A stretch of 64,000 nt of DNA, from positions 1,612,001 through 1,676,000 of the forward strand of contig NC_087381.1 in NCBI RefSeq assembly GCF_963675165.1. The letters are read 5' to 3'. The stretch comes from Halichondria panicea. Taxonomy: Eukaryota > Porifera > Demospongiae > Suberitida > Halichondriidae. A program made the position numbers and the translations under genes. This document shows positions 49,801-59,633 of this stretch, one piece after another. How positions within the stretch are numbered: the first letter of the stretch is position 1; each line of letters opens with the position of its first letter. The notes beneath the pieces are model-generated. The model saw only the letters and a program-made list of their open reading frames with translations. It was not told the origin of the DNA and did not search any database.

Positions 49801-50025
49801 CCGAGCTCTGCCTCTGACAGTGACCCTAACTTGGACTACAAACCAGAAATGTCGCTGGAATTGAAACCGGAACATTTCGATCCACACTACGAGAATTTAC
49901 CGCAGAGGCCACCTAATGTTACTGTAAGCAATACGATATATTTAAGTGAAGGCTCCAGCCCAGCGAGCCCACCCCCTGGTTACGACGAACTCGAGTTTTT
50001 ACCTCATACTGCAACAAATGTATGA
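28790..50025 (+). CDS. Six-SRCR-domain type I transmembrane receptor, 15 exons
   Basis: Exons: 28790-28850, 35659-35887, 37022-37173, 43436-43610, 45189-45346, 45786-46035, 46460-46581, 46840-47029, 47404-47525, 47822-48029, 48140-48273, 48521-48722, 48975-49111, 49246-49500, 49661-50025; 919 residues, TGA stop. Signal peptide 1-20 (MKMFTECLIVAIISFWTIQP), its exon 6.8 kb upstream and the least certain. Six SRCR domains (about 21-713), each coded by two exons with phases 1-2-1. Domain 1 is canonical (VRLAGFG, FYNGEWGRVC, VVCRQLGLG, GPIHLDGVVC). Domains 2, 3 and 4 are diverged in the second half, and domain 5 lacks the first cysteine (GVWGAIG). A Pro/Thr stalk leads to a membrane span at about 754-779 followed by RRRQKRR. 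The 121-residue last exon has HYENL (Grb2-type YxN) and PPPGY (PPxY, WW-domain ligand). Resembles scavenger/immune receptors; ligand unknown. Confidence 0.87.
29522..29781. repeat. G-rich minisatellite
   Basis: Six or so degenerate units of 33-46 bp, each containing GTCAGGGGGGTGG and usually AAGAGTG and TATCTGGGTCA. G runs of 5-7 recur on the plus strand, so quadruplex formation is conceivable. Confidence 0.75.
31633..31779. mobile_element. Family G transposon, copy in SRCR intron 1
   Basis: Ends CAGAGGAGGTACGACACACG and the inverse CGTTTGTACCTCCTCTG, 147 bp. A partial left end (AGAGGAGGTACAACACACGA) repeats at about 31578 together with the flank CACCTCTCCATATT. No clean 9-bp duplication is seen, consistent with the local rearrangement. 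Confidence 0.75.
33018..33108. repeat. 90-bp dispersed palindromic repeat
   Basis: Contains GTGTACACAGTG...CACTGTGTACAC around GCCTACGGTGTGGTCC. A near-identical copy lies at about 17694-17786 and a piece at about 866-890 (GGCGTGGTCCCACTGTGTAC). Confidence 0.6.
33419..33645. repeat. (TG)n microsatellite with GTACTGTGTGGGTAG interruptions
   Basis: About 227 bp of TG repeats broken by four or so copies of an ACTGTGTGGGTAG-like motif. Long frames in it are artefacts of the repeat. Confidence 0.95.
34293..34479. repeat. MITE, family B, second copy
   Basis: Left TATCGTATAGCGGGTAATCT and right ATTACCCGCTATACAGTA in inverse; inner TAAAAAATTCG / CGAATTTTTTA also pairs. Beside it, 34500-34668 is another small inverted repeat (GGTTTATTT...GCGGGTGA / TCACCCGCT...AAATAAACC). 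Confidence 0.75.
35213..35470. repeat. Direct repeat, about 170-bp period
   Basis: AGTTGTACATGTGCA.GTC...AACATAATGCATT and CACACGAACAAGCAGC occur at 35213-35290 and again at 35386-35470. Non-coding intron sequence. Confidence 0.6.
35946..36075. mobile_element. Family G transposon inserted in another repeat, 9-bp target duplication
   Basis: 130-bp element, ends CAGAGGAGGTCGACACGAGT and inverse. Flanked by the exact 9-bp duplication GGTGTCCCT (35937-35945, 36076-36084). The interrupted sequence (CTATTGTGGTGTCCCTATAAGCAGGCC...) is a dispersed repeat also found at about 43090-43290 and 56925-57030. Confidence 0.87.
39189..39588. repeat. MITE, family D, full-length 400-bp copy
   Basis: Left TACCGTATATCTTCTAATTT and exact inverse at the right end. 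Inside, GTGTCCG motifs recur in both orientations (TTGTCCGGGTATAATTGG, GTGTCCGGGTAATTAGAAG). A truncated copy is at 26200-26323. Confidence 0.8.
41655..41858. repeat. Near-complete foldback (about 205 bp)
   Basis: GTTTGATCCGATGTTTGCCT... at the left returns inverted as ...GCAAACATCGGATCAAAC at the right. The pairing continues inward through GGTTACAAT, AAACTGGTA and GAAAGTT to near the centre, so the transcript could fold into one long hairpin. Confidence 0.75.
42437..42524. repeat. Perfect 44-bp tandem duplication
   Basis: The unit CAGCTGGCATTCATGGGATA...GGGTCTTTCAAC (44 bp) occurs twice without a mismatch. Confidence 0.85.
43374..43435. repeat. (CA)n tract ending at the acceptor of SRCR exon 4
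   Basis: About 60 bp of CA repeats whose last CAG is the splice acceptor. Similar (CA)n-CAG junctions precede SRCR exons 2, 5, 8, 10 and 15. Confidence 0.9.
43611..45188. other. SRCR receptor intron 4
   Basis: Non-coding. Holds a degraded family B element (about 44160-44340), the second block of the segmental duplication (44585-44840) and a short (CA)n tract at the acceptor. Confidence 0.5.
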
Positions 50026-50330
50026 TGGTCACATGACTAATAGACTTCAAAAACCACCATTAAATATACGAACAATTTCATAATAATAATTATTCTATAA
50101 TAATTTATTTGCAGTAATTATTTTATCATGTCATTTTTTTGCTCCAACAAGTCTCTTAATGATTAATTTCTCTCCACCCCATTCTGCACGTATTGTACAC
50201 ATAATTATTGTAGTCACGTGTTAACAATCTGATCATTTGAAATAACGAATTCACATATTCCATGCATGCATCGGGTGCAAGGCTAATTATAAAATATAGA
50301 ATTCTCTTATATAATAGAGTATTCTGCATA

Positions 50331-50693
50331 AGGCCACTGTTAGTTGCATACTTGTTTCAGATCAACCTCCCTCCTCGGTTTTGCTCACCTCCTCAATTAA
50401 GTCATTATTGCTGATGTCAGCCATTATTTGAGATCAAAGTCCTTTTTTTTGCTGACATTGCATTATTTTACCATGTGACATGTGCAAGTTGCATTGTGCA
50501 CCAAAAAGCCAGTGCGTAAAAAAAATTATATGTTCAGACTCCGTCCTTTTGTGTATTTTCGTCAGTTAAAAAAACAGGATATGACGTCATCAAATAATGG
50601 GATAATGAGTAATGAAGATCGACCTCCCTCCCTCATCGGGGTTGAGCTAGCTAGAATTCTCATCTGAAACAAGTATGCAACTAACAGTGGCCT
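50331..50693. mobile_element. Inverted-repeat element J, absent from the duplicate locus
   Basis: Ends GGCCACTGTTAGTTGCATAC and exact inverse, arms about 30 bp or longer. At the matching place in copy B (near 57600) the sequence runs straight through (TAGAGTATTTGAGTCTAG), so this is a later insertion. Confidence 0.75.
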
Positions 50694-50952
50694 AATTATA
50701 GAGTCTAGTTCCTTTCTAACTAGCTTACTATAATTATAAACCAAAGTAAATACCGGCCTGTATTCAGTCAACTAATTAACACATGCATGCACGATAACTT
50801 TAATATGAGTGTCCTGTATACAGTTCGACACTTGTATATAATGATCAGTCCAACAGTCCGAGCCAGTAACCACACCTCCTGCATACATGTACAAGACAAA
50901 ATTACACTTTATTATCTAATGGCCTATAGCTGTTATAGGATATATATATATA

Positions 50953-52058
50953 TAGCCTCGATCCCAGGCCGAGTTTTCGCTTTTATAACGGTTAGGTGAA
51001 CAACTGGGCCTGGTACTAGTTGTCTGCGCATGCGTCAGTCGTTCGTCAGATTCTGACGAATGGATATTCTCGTTCACTTTCGTGACATTTATATTCGTGT
51101 ACTATCGTGTACTAGAAGTCAGTTCCCGTTTTATCATTATTGGAATCGATTGGAATGGCTCTTAGCTGAAGCTTCTCTCTTCTCTGAAGCTTATTCTGAA
51201 GACTGAACAACAAGGGAAGAGGTATAAAGCTTTGTCAAGCTTGTTAAGGTCAGATATTTTTGTGTGGGCCCTATGGCTATGCTATCAAGTCTTGTTCATG
51301 TTTGGCAAGATCTACCGGTACGTAGGTAGACTATATATAGTTTCATCATTAATATGGTGGATCAAGTGAAGAGTGTGAGCTAGAGAACTTGGTGCTGCCA
51401 TCATCAGCTCGTCGACAATGACACTATAACCGAGAAATTTAATATGTATAGATCTACACGTATTTAAAATGTCTACTTCTCTGTACAGGATCTAGGAGCA
51501 ATGGCTAATATCCAGCTATCCCAACAGTGCTCCTCTTGGCTATACTAACGGACGAGACTGGACAGTTTGAGGTAAGGGTTTAACCGTCTTTGGTTTCTTT
51601 TAATATTGTCCTATACTCACAGGACTGGAGTATGACCTGCTCATTCGAACGTTGCTGGATAGCTCAGAGACATCAAGAGAATCTACGTTTTCTCAAGCAA
51701 AATTTAACTGAGCTACGAGTTGGGGCCTAGAATCAGAGAAGTCCAGCAGCCTGCTAAATCTTTTTGAAACGTAATTTGAAGGCATTCATTCATCCTGAAG
51801 TTGCCCTGGGTCACTGTAATTGTGCTGCAGCACAACTGGCAACTCCCCAGGCCTTTGTGAAGCAGCTCCCTATGTGCATCTTTTGTGTACTCACTCTGTG
51901 CATTTTCTGTGTACAAATTTCGATTATTGATTTATTAAATATTTTTGCCGACCACAAATATACAATGAAAATTTGACGCATGCGCAGACAACTAGTACCA
52001 GGCCCAGTTGTTCGCCTAACCGTTATAAAAGCGAAAACTCGGCCTGGGATCGAGGCTA
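50953..52058. mobile_element. Non-autonomous DNA transposon H, 1.1 kb with 85-bp terminal inverted repeats
   Basis: Left end TAGCCTCGATCCCAGGCCGA...; the right end is its near-identical inverse over about 85 bp, including GCGCATGCGTC. No transposase-like frame inside. It lies in AT repeats (TATATATA), and the duplicate locus (near 58240, GATATATTGGCTGAGG) shows the empty site. A 119-bp relative is at 58791-58910. Confidence 0.85.
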
Positions 52059-53309
52059 ATATATATATTGCAATTGGCTGAGGAAAGCACGAAACAAAAC
52101 ATGCCATGTATAATAATTATAATTATGCATGCATGCGCATGCAGCTATAATTATTATAGGGAAGTTAATTTAAAGATTTCATTAATTAGGAATTAAGAGT
52201 ACGGCAAGTCCTAATATATATAGCTGTATATACCAATTAAGCTAGAGTTCTAATAAACTCTATTATAGACTGTACACATAATTTATGCAGGAGGCTGCAG
52301 CCCATGCAGACCTAATTCGTATTATAAGTTAACCACAACCACTTAAAATGCTGCAGGGCGTAATAATTAAACGAAGTGACAGCACATGCAACAGCAAAAC
52401 AGATCGGGGGCAGATGAATGTACAGGGCAAGAAACTATAATACTTGCATGTGTGTTATGTGGCCTAAATGAAGTGCAAAATGCTAAAAAGCTACGAAAGT
52501 GGTGCAAATGCCTGCACATCAGTACCAGTTATGAAGTGTGCATGATAATTACATACGTGTACATGCAGCATGCATGATTGTGTATATATACTCACATTGA
52601 GTGATCAAGTGCTGACATATTTTATCCTCTCTTTTCTCAGTTTCAGTAACAACTCCAGTAGATCAAGAGGAGCTCTGTATAAGTTGCTGCATAAGGATTG
52701 TGCGTCTTCCAGAAATGCAAACACTTCATCATGCATGGCTGCTTGGGTTCCTTAATTCTCTCAGGCACAACGTAACGCATTCACATCAGCTGGTTCTGTG
52801 GGAGTTAGTCCCATGGCATTCGAATAGATCGCTACACCATCGACATTTTCTGCCAGGCAGGGAAAATCAGTGACCTAGCTCTATTTCACTGTTGAGTTGC
52901 TCATCAATTAGCTTGTATTGTCTTACTAGTTCTTGGAGAGGGACTCGATTACACATTTAGCGGGAGGTCCTACAGAAAAAGCAAACATTGATTATAGGGG
53001 CAAAGAATTCACATGAAAATCCTATATAGTCAGCAGTGAATTACCTATTGGACTTCTGTAATCACGTAATATTGGAGTTCTTACTCTCTGGACCGGAATT
53101 GCTGAGTATTAAAACTTTTCCGAGGACTCGGGCACCTCATCCAGGGGCGGATCCAGGACTTTTGGTAGGGGGGAAAATCTTTTTCTAAAAAGGTCAACTG
53201 TTTTTCATTCTTGGATCTGTTTTCTGCATGACTCATCAAGAATTCTCAGTCATGCACTATAGTATATATCTACGTATACAATATTTACTGCATGCATGTA
53301 TACATCATG

Positions 53310-53348
53310 AATCAGCCGCACTTGGAAAACTTCCAAGTGCGGCTGATT
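53310..53348. repeat. Perfect 18-bp hairpin with 3-base loop
   Basis: AATCAGCCGCACTTGGAA, AAC, then the exact inverse TTCCAAGTGCGGCTGATT. It lies 120 bp upstream of the start codon of the Ig/Sushi receptor, so it may be in its 5' UTR or promoter. Confidence 0.8.
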
Positions 53349-53468
53349 TATGAGACTAGTAGCGACTATAGAGACTAAAATTTAGCAAGAAAGTGTAGTG
53401 GAATATTTAAGATTCCTAATGGCCCCCATGATTCCGTACCAAACAGATAACTGCAAGCCAAACTACCA

Positions 53469-56150
53469 ATGGATATGGAGACTCAATGTGTTCTCCTTCT
53501 GCTGCTTTTGCTGTGTGCTGTGTCCACCTGCTGGGGACAGCAAGGTATTAAAATGATTACTATATTGAGTAGTAGGTATGAGCTATTTACTTTATAGACT
53601 AAAGTAAATAGCTCATAGACTACTACAGTAATGTATGCATGCAGTGACACTAAAGTTCGCATGCATACAGTCTACCTGACCCTGGGATTGGGTCCTGTCA
53701 TCACTGCTAACAATACTGAGATCCTCATCACTGCCATTGGAGAGGATGTCCCGGGTGGTGGTCTGCCTTCTCTCACCTGTCACACTGATCTGACTACCTG
53801 CTGTAGAAATATTGGTGACAACAATGGCAATGGATCACTAGGACAATGGACGTATCCTGATGGGAGTGTGTTACTGAACAATAGGGACTCAACGGATGCT
53901 GAACAGCAGTTCTATAGGCTAAGGAATGCACCTCAGCTCATCAGACTGGCTCGTAGAGAGTTTAACGACCCCCTCACTCCAACTGGGTATTACTGTTGTA
54001 CTGTACCAACTACTGGAGGAAATATGACCTTCTGTGCTACACTAGGTGCGTGGCCAGGCATGGATTGCACAATGCTTGGCATGCAGTAATCTATATAACA
54101 CATGCATGCATGCAGTCGTGTGTATGTCCCTCCTTTTTCCCACCAACGGAGTCATTTCCTACTCTGACCCAACACTGGGTGAGAACACTGTGGCTGCCTA
54201 TACCTGTGACATTGGCTACACTCTCAATGGAGGCAGCACCAGCACTTGTAGGAGTGGAGAGTGGAGTGGGTCAGTTCCAACTTGTCAAGGTGCTATAATG
54301 TTACATAACGCATTCTTTAAATTATTCTTGTACTATAATTTGTAAAGCTACCACTGTCACATGCTCTGATGATCTCCCGACCATCTCTAATGGAGGCATA
54401 ACCTATGTTTTTGGGTCCACTAACAGCAGACCAGTGGGTGCTACAGCCACTTACGTTTGTTTTAGTGCCTACCGTCTAGTTGGAATGTCAGTGAGGACTT
54501 GTGCAAGTAATGGAACCTGGAGCTCATCAACAGTTCCAGTGTGTCAGCGTAAGGATATGGTGTATATGTTGAGTGTGCATGTACCTGTTGCCATAATTAT
54601 AGAGATAGCCTGTTCTGACCTACCCTCATTGGTAAATGGAAACATCGACTATAGTGGAGCTGAATCTCCTGGCAGCAGACCAGTGGACACTGTGGCCACA
54701 TACACCTGTAACTCTGGCTACACTCTCAATGGAAGTAGCACCAGGACCTGTAGGAGTGATGGAAATGATATAGTATGGAGTAGGTCAGCTCCAATTTGTC
54801 AGCGTAAGTAAATGGACTTGTACTGCTGTTTGTCATGTGCATATTCCCATTCAGAAATCACGTGCTCTGACCTACCCTCACTGCCTAATGTTCGTATAAT
54901 GGTGGATCCACTGACAACAGACCTATCAACACCATAGCTACACAAAGCTGCAGCACTGGCTTCATCCTCAATGGAGACATTGTCAGAGTTTGTCAGAATG
55001 ACAAAACATGGAATGGCTCACCTCCAACTTGTCAAGGTGAGGACAATTAAATAGTTACACGGCTAGTACTGAGTTGATTCTTGTTTATAGTTTCTTGTGG
55101 CCCCCCTCCCACTATTAATAACGGATCTCTCGGACAACCGACCAGCACCATGATCAGAGGAGAGGTGACCTACACCTGTGTCACTGGATTCATTCTTATT
55201 GGCCCTGAAACCATCACATGTTTGAGCACTGGCAACTGGAGCAGCTCACCGTCCTGTCAGAGTAAGCGTGCATGGCAGTTTCTGCAATGGTATATTATCA
55301 CGACCCCCCATAGCCCCTCCCCCTGTGTACTTGTCCCTCTCCTCTACCAACTACTTGTCTGGGCTCTCTGAGATCCCCCTGTCCTCCGTGGGAGACGGGA
55401 GTGGCCTCGTCTGTCATACTAATCTTGCTGGCTGCTGTGAAGGGAACACGGGAGATTGGCACTATCCTAACGGGTCTGTTGTTATGGAGGATGGAGCGTT
55501 GTACATTAGCAGAGGTCAGATGAGTGTCAGTCTGATGATGAGTGGAACAGCTACTGCTCCTGCTGGTGTCTACTGCTGTGTGGTGCCTACCAGTGGAGGG
55601 ATGGACACAGCATGCATTGTGTTAGGTTAGTGATATTAAACATACTCACTGCATGTTGCTTGTCATTGTCTCATTACAGCCTCCTCTACTGATGAGAGCT
55701 CCCCCTCCTCTGACAACACTGGTGCTGTGGTGGGAGGAGTGGTGGCCCTGGTAGCAGTGGTAGCAGTGACTGTAGTGATGGTGACCTACTTAGTGCTCCG
55801 ATACAAGAGAGGAGGGAAAATGTGAGTTTGTTTAAAAATTGCATGTTTAAAAAGTGCATGGTTTGTGTGTACTTCTGGACCAAAACTTGAAACTGGAAGT
55901 TTTTATTGTCACAACTACTTCTGTTCTTTCCACACGCAGTACTGTTGCTCGAGATATTCCCCTTACTGACCAGGGTCAAAATGCAACCGCTATCTACGAA
56001 ACTGTGCATGCTACTTATGAGGAGATCCCAGCCAACAGAGAGGTCAAAGGTGACTACAGCTACACACAGAACAATGCCTACTTGACTGAATGTGGGCCTG
56101 GAGAAACTCCAGCTGCTGGAGGAAAATACAATAACAACTACAAGAATTAA
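53469..56150 (+). CDS. Ig-like / Sushi (CCP) / Ig-like transmembrane receptor
   Basis: Exons: 53469-53544, 53671-54045, 54116-54289, 54348-54548, 54603-54803, (54855-55036 frameshifted), 55091-55261, 55314-55625, 55680-55821, 55940-56150. Without the damaged exon the protein has 620 residues and ends at TAA. Signal peptide 1-25 (CVLLLLLLCAVSTCWG). Ig-like domain 1 (about 26-150) and Ig-like domain 2 (400-503) share LTCHTDL/LVCHTNL, a W.YP.GSV strand and a closing G.YCC.VPT. Between them lie four intact Sushi modules with the usual four cysteines and W (for example TYTCNSGYTLNGSSTRTC). A hydrophobic span (VVGGVVALVAVVAVTVVMV) is followed by RYKRGGK. The tail has IYETV and TYEEI; YEEI is the classic Src-family SH2 ligand. 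All extracellular exons are phase 1-1, so modules can be skipped without changing frame. Probable recognition or adhesion receptor. Confidence 0.85.
53579..53615. repeat. Perfect 16-bp hairpin in intron 1 of the Ig/Sushi receptor
   Basis: TGAGCTATTTACTTTA, TAGAC, then the exact inverse TAAAGTAAATAGCTCA. The first intron is only 126 bp, so this hairpin fills a third of it. Confidence 0.8.
54855..55036 (+). pseudogene. Frameshifted Sushi exon of the Ig/Sushi receptor
   Basis: The acceptor (CATTCAG) and donor (CAAG/GTGAGG) are good and the protein starts as ITCSDLPSLPNV. One base is then missing near 54892-54896, after which the Sushi module continues in another frame (NGGSTDNRPINTIAT..., SCSTGFILNG, TWNGSPPTCQ). 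The exon is 182 bp, where its neighbours are multiples of three. Read through, it meets TAG at 54935-54937. Either it is a real broken exon, normally skipped (phase 1-1 flanks allow that), or a sequence error. Confidence 0.7.
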
Positions 56151-56405
56151 TATCATGTTTTTAACTCATGCAAATGTGATCATTAGTTTGTGCACCATGT
56201 AAAAAGTAGCTATTGTACAAGCCCCTCCCCTCCCACTTCACAATAGTCATAGCATACATGATTGGCTTCACGATAAGTTCAGAGTCACATGACTACACAG
56301 CTGGGTCATAGACCTGCCTGTTGAAGCCGTCCGTAGGTGATCATTGGAAAAGCTAACAATTAAAATGGTTTGAATGGTGTCTGTATCTGCTGTAGTTTTT
56401 AAGAT

Positions 56406-56574
56406 ACAGTGGAACCCCTCTATAACGAACACCTTTGGGGAACAATGTTTTGGCCTTTATACAGAGGTGGCCTTTGTTGAGAGGTTGTTTTGTACACAAA
56501 TTGCTCATTTGGGACCTGGGTGCCTGGCCGTTATATAGCAACTGGCCTTTGTTGTTAACAGAGGTTCTGCTGTA
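56406..56574. repeat. MITE with CAGTGGAACCCCTCTATAAC end (Tc1/mariner type)
   Basis: Left end CAGTGGAACCCCTCTATAAC, right end GAGGTTCTGCTG in inverse, flanked by TA on both sides. Internal GGCCTTT...TTGTTGA motifs repeat. Such 'cagtggaacccctctataacg' ends are common in animal pogo/Tc1 MITEs. Confidence 0.7.
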
Positions 56575-58790
56575 TCACTGTCCGACATAATTATGATGAC
56601 GTCCGATGATCATAATTATACTTTATACTCTAGTTGATAATAATGTTGAAATTGTCAGTAGAATGTATGGAATGTGTTGCGTTGCATTCTCATAAACTCC
56701 CTCCACACATTCCCACACAAATTAAACATTCTCGTCATAAATTTTGTTTAGAACAATCTCGTGTATATCGATCCTCTGGTTGTACTCGTGTATCTGTCTA
56801 CGAACGCTTGACACAGACCAATTATTGTTGAAACGTCGTCTCTATATAATTATTCTCTGAAGTGTCTGGCCCAAACAATGTATTGGTTATATACGTTGTA
56901 CCAGGAGCACATGAATCTGCTCCTGCATGTGGTCATCTTATAAGTAGGTCATCCTATAATACAGCCAGGTTAATGGGGCTTCAAAGTTTCCATAGCATGT
57001 GTTTGGACCTGTTAGTAGGGCAGGCCACCTCTTTATTTACTATACAACCACTGTTGGTCTGCCTAAGGTGTAACTTGAAGACACGTTTCTTGTGACTATT
57101 AAGCTTTCATTTACATACACCCCCTCCACACATCACACACCTCCACCCACCCACGCACAAGACTGAATTCTTCCTATAGGCTCATAATTAAGCATTCACT
57201 GTGGCATGTTTTACAGGCTGTTAACATCACCATGGCTACTTTGTGTACGGCACTAGAATTATGTCAGTTTGATTGAGCGTTAATTGATTAAAGACGATGG
57301 CTACTCCAGCGTATAATCAATAATCAGCCTCATCCAAGTACGAAATTAAAACAAGTTTCTGGAGGAGGCTTAATAGTTGAAAGGAATTTATATTTAAGAA
57401 ACACGATACTATTTTACAGTGGCATGCTCCAACAAGTCTTTTAATGATTAATTTCTCTCCACCCCATTTTGCACGTACTGTACACATATTAATTATTGTA
57501 GTCACGTGTTGACAATCTGATCATTTGAATTCACATATTCCATGCATGCATGGGGTGCAAGGCTAATTATAATAATTATATAGGATTCTCTTAAATAGAG
57601 TATTTGAGTCTAGTTCCTTTGTAGCATAATAACTAGCTTACTATAATTATATAAAACCAATTAATAATTATTGCAAAATAAAATACTATAGTATCTATTT
57701 TACAGCCAACTAATTAACACACACGATATATAACATAATGATTTTAAATATTAGTGTACAGCGTTCGACACTTACATAATAATCAGTCCAACAGTCCGAA
57801 CCAGTAACCAACCACACCTCCTGTACAAGACAAAATAATTATTAATCACCATTAATTATTATAATTATAATTATTAGACACTAGTTGATAAGATCTACAT
57901 GGGAAGTACATGGGAAGTACATGGGAAAAGTGCCTCAGAGCAGCTAGGTATACTCTATATGGGACTTAGTATACCTGCAAATTTACTTAGTATATCTATT
58001 AGTATTCCGTTGTCAAGTAATTGTATTGTAGTACGTCAAGCGGTTTGCGCATGTGCACTAGTATATCTAAATGAGTTAGTTTTGTCGGTGTCTATATATA
58101 ATTATGTGATTTAGAAGCCCTCAGCCATTTTAGTACCCTCGCTACGCTCAGGATACTAAATCAGTGCCTTTGGGCTTCTAAGTCCCATTGACACCTCCAA
58201 AACAGTGTCTAACTATTATATAGTCCGGCCTGTTACGATATATTGGCTGAGGAAAAAGCACGAAACAATTAAACATGCATATATTACGGAAGTTTTAAAA
58301 TTAGGAATTAAGAGTACACGTACACAAGTCCGCTGTACCATGCAAGAGTTCTAAAATAATAATATTTATATTGACTGTGCACAGGAGGCAGACCTAATTC
58401 ACTTATAGTGTATTTCAAGTTAACTGCAACCACTTGAGATGCTCAGGGCGTAATAAATGAAGAGACGGCACAACAGCAAATTAAACAGCATAATTCAAAT
58501 CAATGTACAAATGTGCTACTAAAATAGAAAAAAATAGAAATGTCTATTTTTAGCACTTCATGCATGGTCTATCATTTTCTTGCGTGCTGCACTATGATTA
58601 TAAATTATAGGGTTTTTTTAGCACAAAGCTCATTAATCGACACATGTATGGCTTGGCAATTAAGATCAGCAATGAACGTGCAGGTACAGGGCAAGAAACT
58701 GCATGTGTATGTGGCCTAAATGAAGTGCAAAATACTAAAAAGCTACGAAAGTGGTGCCAATGCCTACTGCACATCAGAACATAAAGTGTG

Positions 58791-58910
58791 CTAGCCTCGA
58801 TCCCAGGCCAAGTTTTCGCTTTTATTAGTTAGGCGAACAACTATAGTTTTTAGTTTTCGCTTTTATAACGGTTAGGCGAAAAGCGAAAACTCGGCCTGGG
58901 ATCGAGGCTA
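58791..58910. mobile_element. Short foldback form of transposon H with 8-bp target duplication
   Basis: TAGCCTCGATCCCAGGCCAA at the left and exact-type inverse at the right, about 119 bp in all. Flanked by AAAGTGTG on both sides (58783-58790, 58911-58918). The duplicate locus (near 52530, GAAGTGTGCATG) has one copy of the target. An 8-bp duplication fits hAT or P superfamilies. Confidence 0.85.
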
Positions 58911-58970
58911 AAAGTGTGTATTATTATAAATAATAATTTTACATAAAAATTGTACAGCATGCATGATTTG

Positions 58971-59187
58971 TACCGTATATTATAGCGGGTAATTTAAGTG
59001 AGGTAAAAAAATTCGTTCAACTCGAGAAACGGTGGTTTTTGTGAGTACATATTTCGTTTAGCCTTGTTGCTTGCACTGCATTCCTACGTTCCGGTAAGCC
59101 ACGCCTACGTTAAAATTTCGTGGAGGTCAGCTTGCCCACGAAAATAACGAATATTTTACTCCACAAAAAATTTCCCGCTATACGGTA
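58971..59187. mobile_element. MITE family B inserted in duplicate copy B
   Basis: Left TACCGTATATTATAGCGGGT and right inverse CCCGCTATACGGTA. The matching place in copy A (near 52580, GATTGTGTATATATACTCAC) is uninterrupted, so this insertion followed the duplication and fits a TA target. Confidence 0.8.
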
Positions 59188-59633
59188 TACTCACATTGAG
59201 TGATCAAGTGCAGACATATTTCATCAGCTATCCTCTCTGTTCTCAGTTTCAGTAACAACTCTAGTAGAGTTCTGTAAGTTGCTGCATAAGGATTGTGCGT
59301 CTTCCAGAAATGCAAACACTTCATCATGGCTGCTTGAGTTCCTTCTCTCAGGCACAACGCATTCACATCAGCTTGTTCAACGAGTTAGTCCCATATGGCA
59401 CTCGAATAGATCGTTACACCATCGTAGTTTTCAGCCAGGCAGGGAAAATCAGTGACCTCTATTTCACTTTTAAGTTACTCGTCAATTAGCTTGTATTGTC
59501 TTACTATAGTTCTTGGAGAGACACTCGATTAGCGGGAGGTCCTACAGAAAAAGCATGAGCACCAAGAATTCACATGAAAAGTATAGTCAGCAGTGAATTT
59601 ACCTAGGACTTACATAAACCGCCACGTAATATA

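Larger units (their letters stand above)
42725..53135. repeat. Segmental duplication, copy A (donor-like, holds the SRCR exons)
   Basis: Blocks 42725-43385, 44585-44840, 50139-50950 and 52058-53135 match, in order and orientation, consecutive stretches of 56640-59690. Examples are AATGTGTTGCATTGCATTCT, GTTAACATCACCATG.CTACT, TGCTCCAACAAGTCT.TTAATG and ATTAGCTTGTATTGTCTTAC. The intervening parts, including all SRCR exons from 4 on, are missing from copy B. Confidence 0.8.
50026..53468. other. Intergenic region between the two receptor genes
   Basis: No coding exon recognised. It carries an ATTAAA-type poly(A) candidate soon after the SRCR stop, element J (50331-50693), element H (50953-52058), blocks of the segmental duplication, and an 18-bp perfect hairpin (53310-53348) upstream of the next gene. 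Confidence 0.55.
56151..59633. other. Repeat-dominated region downstream of the Ig/Sushi receptor
   Basis: No exon recognised up to 59633. Holds a Tc1/mariner-type MITE (56406-56574), segmental duplication copy B (56640-59690), a possible inverted-repeat insertion (about 57877-58216, TTAGACACTAGTT / AACAGTGTCTAA), element H short form and family B. Confidence 0.6.

Noticed and set aside
50953-52058. Possible protein gene inside the 1.1-kb inverted-repeat element
   Set aside because: Frames are short, begin at random and show no transposase motifs; a non-autonomous element explains the region.
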